Source: Neotabrizicola shimadae
GTDB taxonomy: Bacteria > Pseudomonadota > Alphaproteobacteria > Rhodobacterales > Rhodobacteraceae
DNA length: 64,000 nt
Direction of reading: 5' to 3'
NCBI RefSeq assembly: GCF_019623905.1
Contig: NZ_CP069372.1
Span: 1-64,000, forward strand
A program made the position numbers and the translations under genes. Positions within the stretch are counted from its first letter, which is position 1. Each line of letters opens with the position of its first letter. The notes under the pieces were generated by a model that saw only the letters and a program-made list of their open reading frames with translations, was not told the origin of the DNA and searched no databases. Of the stretch, positions 62,409-64,000 are shown in pieces.

Positions 62409-62618
62409 ATGGAAGAGGTCGCTAGAAGCAGCTCCAAAAGCCCGACCATCGATCGTCGCCTGTGGCGGATCGACCGCGGAGACCGGGAACTCGTTGCAGA
62501 ACGGCACCGCACCGTGAATGGCCGGTTCAGGACCGTGTGGCTGGTCCCGGAAGAAAGCCTGCGTGGCGTCCTCTGGGTCGAGGTTGTCGAGGGAACACCG
62601 GGCGATCCGTCACCATGA
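62409..62618 (+). CDS. Small hypothetical protein upstream of the WGR gene
   Basis: 69 residues; AGGAGG lies about four bases before the ATG. IDRRLWRIDRGDRELVAERH and FRTVWLVPEESLRGVLWVEV are hydrophilic. It may be co-transcribed with the WGR-domain gene. No function assigned. Confidence 0.5.
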   Translation: MEEVARSSSKSPTIDRRLWRIDRGDRELVAERHRTVNGRFRTVWLVPEESLRGVLWVEVVEGTPGDPSP

Positions 62619-62628
62619 CCCATCAGCT

Positions 62629-62660
62629 TTCTGAATCGGACCGCCCGGATCGATTCAGAA
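62629..62660. promoter_or_regulatory. 10-bp perfect inverted repeat before the WGR gene
   Basis: TTCTGAATCG (62629-62638) and CGATTCAGAA (62651-62660) around a 12-bp spacer. It may be an operator, or a transcript hairpin between the two genes. No T-run follows. Confidence 0.45.
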
Positions 62661-62714
62661 ATGCAATTAGACTTGGAGAGCAATAAGGCGGAGTCTGTGC
62701 AGAGGAGGACCGCC

Positions 62715-62975
62715 TTGGCTCTGGCACATCTGCACCGCATCGACCCTGAGCACAAGATGGCGCGATTCTACTGCATCGATGTTGCGGCGACGCTGTTCGG
62801 AGACGTCTCCGTCTTGCGGACCTGGGGCCGGATCGGAACGCACGGACGGACAAGACTCGAGACTTGCGCCACCGTGGAAGAAGCGGAGAGGGCGGCATCT
62901 CAAACTCTTCGACAGAAGATGCGGCGGGGCTATCTGCCTGCTGGCCAAATGCTGCCGCCAGACCTTGTGGTGTGA
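62715..62975 (+). CDS. WGR domain-containing protein
   Basis: 86 residues from a TTG at 62715, which has GAGGAGG six bases upstream; an ATG at 62661 gives 18 more residues but has no ribosome site. LHRIDPEHKMARFYCIDV and LRTWGRIGTHGR are the WGR module, found in PARP and in short plasmid proteins. It probably binds nucleic acid ends. Convergent with the bactofilin gene. Confidence 0.85.
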   Translation: MALAHLHRIDPEHKMARFYCIDVAATLFGDVSVLRTWGRIGTHGRTRLETCATVEEAERAASQTLRQKMRRGYLPAGQMLPPDLVV

Positions 62976-62981
62976 GATCTG

Positions 62982-63344
62982 TCAGGCCTTACGCTGAAGC
63001 CTGCCCTCCAGCTCGGCACCGGCCTCGATGGCGATCTGCTCATGGGTGACGTCGGCCTGCACGACCGCACTCGGTGCGAGCTGAACGTTTCGCGCTGAGA
63101 CCCTGCCGGAAACCACCCCGAGCACGACGAGGTCGTGGGCGACCACGGAACCTTCAACACGACCTGAACCAGCCACGGTGATCTCCGGCGCCCGCAGTGA
63201 GCCAACGACATTGCCTTGGACCTCGATCGGTCCATTGGAGGTGGCATCACCTTCGACGACAAGGTCCTGCGCGAAGACGCTGCGGCGAGCGTTTGCGACG
63301 GCCGGGTCCGGCCAACGGTCGAGGTCGCCATTTGGGGTATTCAT
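62982..63344 (-). CDS. Bactofilin family protein
   Basis: 120 residues. A repeated beta-helix pattern (VVEGDATSNGPIEVQGNVVG, ITVAGSGRVEGSVVAHDLVV, VSGRVSARNVQLAPSAVVQAD, quoted in part) matches bactofilins, which polymerise into membrane-linked filaments. It is short and has no N-terminal membrane helix. Its plasmid location is notable. Confidence 0.85.
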   Translation of the reverse strand: MNTPNGDLDRWPDPAVANARRSVFAQDLVVEGDATSNGPIEVQGNVVGSLRAPEITVAGSGRVEGSVVAHDLVVLGVVSGRVSARNVQLAPSAVVQADVTHEQIAIEAGAELEGRLQRKA

Positions 63345-63615
63345 CTTGGTGCCGCCTTAGCTCAACGTCGTGCTGCATGACTGGACCAGAAGCGAAACGA
63401 AAGGGCAACACGCGGCGCCGTGATCGGCGAAGAAGCGCGGCAGCACTCGGCATTGCACAACTCGTCCGGCAAGGATCGTCTGCCGGTCGTCCCTCGTGAG
63501 CTATAGATTCTGCGTCTATCGCTCAGCCATGACATCCAGACCCTTGCCCGCTTCCAATTGTTGAAAACATTCAGCGGGAAGGCTATGGTGCTCCAATGGA
63601 CTACCGACGGAGACG

Positions 63616-63909
63616 ATGATGGGCGTACACAAACAGAGTGTCAGCTTCACGGATGCAGCTTTCAACTTCGCCCGAGAGCTGGTCGAGAGCGGCGAGTATC
63701 CGAACATAAGCGCTGCGGTCTCTGGCGAGATGGCACGCGCGCGGGCAGCGCGGGAGCGGGAGCGTCTTCTCTTTGAAGCCGAAGTCCAGCGGCGCCTCGC
63801 GCTTCCCCCTGATACCTGGGAACCCGTTCGAACGGGCGAAAGCATCACGTCAGGCGCGCGCGCGCATCTTGCTCGACTTGCAAAGGCTGCCGGTGGCACC
63901 ACTGCCTGA
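63616..63909 (+). CDS. parD: ParD-type antitoxin
   Basis: 97 residues; GGAG lies near the tandem ATG ATG start. The ribbon-helix-helix SVSFTDAAFNFARELVESGEYPNISAAVSGEMARAR is typical of ParD (given in part: SGEYPNISAAV). The charged tail wraps the toxin. The stop overlaps the next start (TGATG). Confidence 0.87.
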   Translation: MMGVHKQSVSFTDAAFNFARELVESGEYPNISAAVSGEMARARAARERERLLFEAEVQRRLALPPDTWEPVRTGESITSGARAHLARLAKAAGGTTA

Positions 63910-64000
63910 TGCGCATCGTTCGACATCCCTTGGTAGACCAAGACCTTGCCGCGTTGGTGGATCACATCGTCGACGTCACCGGCGGAGACTTCGACGCCGC
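63909..64000 (+). CDS. parE: ParE/RelE-type toxin, 5' part (cut by window end)
   Basis: Begins at the ATG at 63909 with MRIVRHPLVDQDLAALVDHI, the usual N-terminal helix pattern of ParE-type toxins, and runs out of the window after about 30 codons. Overlap with parD supports a ParDE module. The catalytic end is not visible. Confidence 0.8.
   Translation, partial: MRIVRHPLVDQDLAALVDHIVDVTGGDFDA

Noticed and set aside
1-64000. CRISPR arrays, tRNA and rRNA genes
   Set aside because: No regularly spaced repeats, cloverleaf or rRNA-like stretches were noticed on reading the window.

Overview
The window looks like a large repABC-type plasmid (or chromid) of an alphaproteobacterium, most likely in the Rhodobacter/Paracoccus lineage. 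The evidence is a complete repA-repB-repC cassette (32.8-36.4 kb) with a counter-transcribed RNA terminator and two perfect 16-bp parS-type palindromes, plus high-GC coding style and a backbone of plasmid protein families typical of that group (DUF2493, toprim primase-like, methyltransferase/Strawberry-notch helicase, DUF6915, DUF6878, RadC, DUF932, SSB, large ParB-like protein). No rRNA, tRNA or CRISPR array was seen.

Layout. 1-4.8 kb: defence remnant, an AlbA/Schlafen-type ATP-binding protein followed by a type III restriction subunit whose reading frame is cut by an in-frame TAG just before the nuclease domain. 4.8-7.8 kb: a tight four-gene minus-strand operon (small MGSTGSG protein, PfkB-kinase/nucleoside-2-deoxyribosyltransferase fusion, QueC-like enzyme, HhH-GPD glycosylase-like protein). 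This is my best candidate for a poorly described or undescribed base/nucleotide-modification defence system. 8.5-23.4 kb: a mostly minus-strand plasmid block that may be a conjugative leading region, interrupted by an IS110 element inserted at codon 4/5 of a DUF6915 gene. 23.8-30.3 kb: H-NS-like protein, a bacterial ubiquitin-like conjugation operon (Ub-like, E2, E1-JAB, DUF6527), a divergent XRE-ImmA/PIN toxin-antitoxin-like pair and small genes. 30.4-39.5 kb: ParB-like protein, parS, repC, ctRNA, repB, repA, a VapBC-type module, a serine resolvase and an HTH regulator next to several palindromes.

39.5-60.5 kb: a metal and envelope island. CbtAB under a cobalamin riboswitch is followed by CueR, two copper P-type ATPases (CPC-type and CPH-type), CopZ, a DUF305 protein, two L,D-transpeptidases, cytochromes c, FixH-like, ferric-reductase-like, PBP2, DsbA-like, DUF411 proteins and a CopA-type multicopper oxidase. 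Three promoters with MerR/CueR architecture can be read directly, so one regulator could join copper export to periplasmic redox and peptidoglycan functions. The oxidase is decapitated at its 3' end by an IS6-family element (60.5-61.3 kb) that has no target duplication. 61.3-64.0 kb: a truncated unknown gene, a secreted protein, a WGR-domain protein, a bactofilin and a ParDE-type pair running off the end.

No database search was possible. Family names rest on recognised motifs, lengths and neighbourhood. Start codons were chosen by Shine-Dalgarno sequences and overlaps and often differ from the longest open frame.
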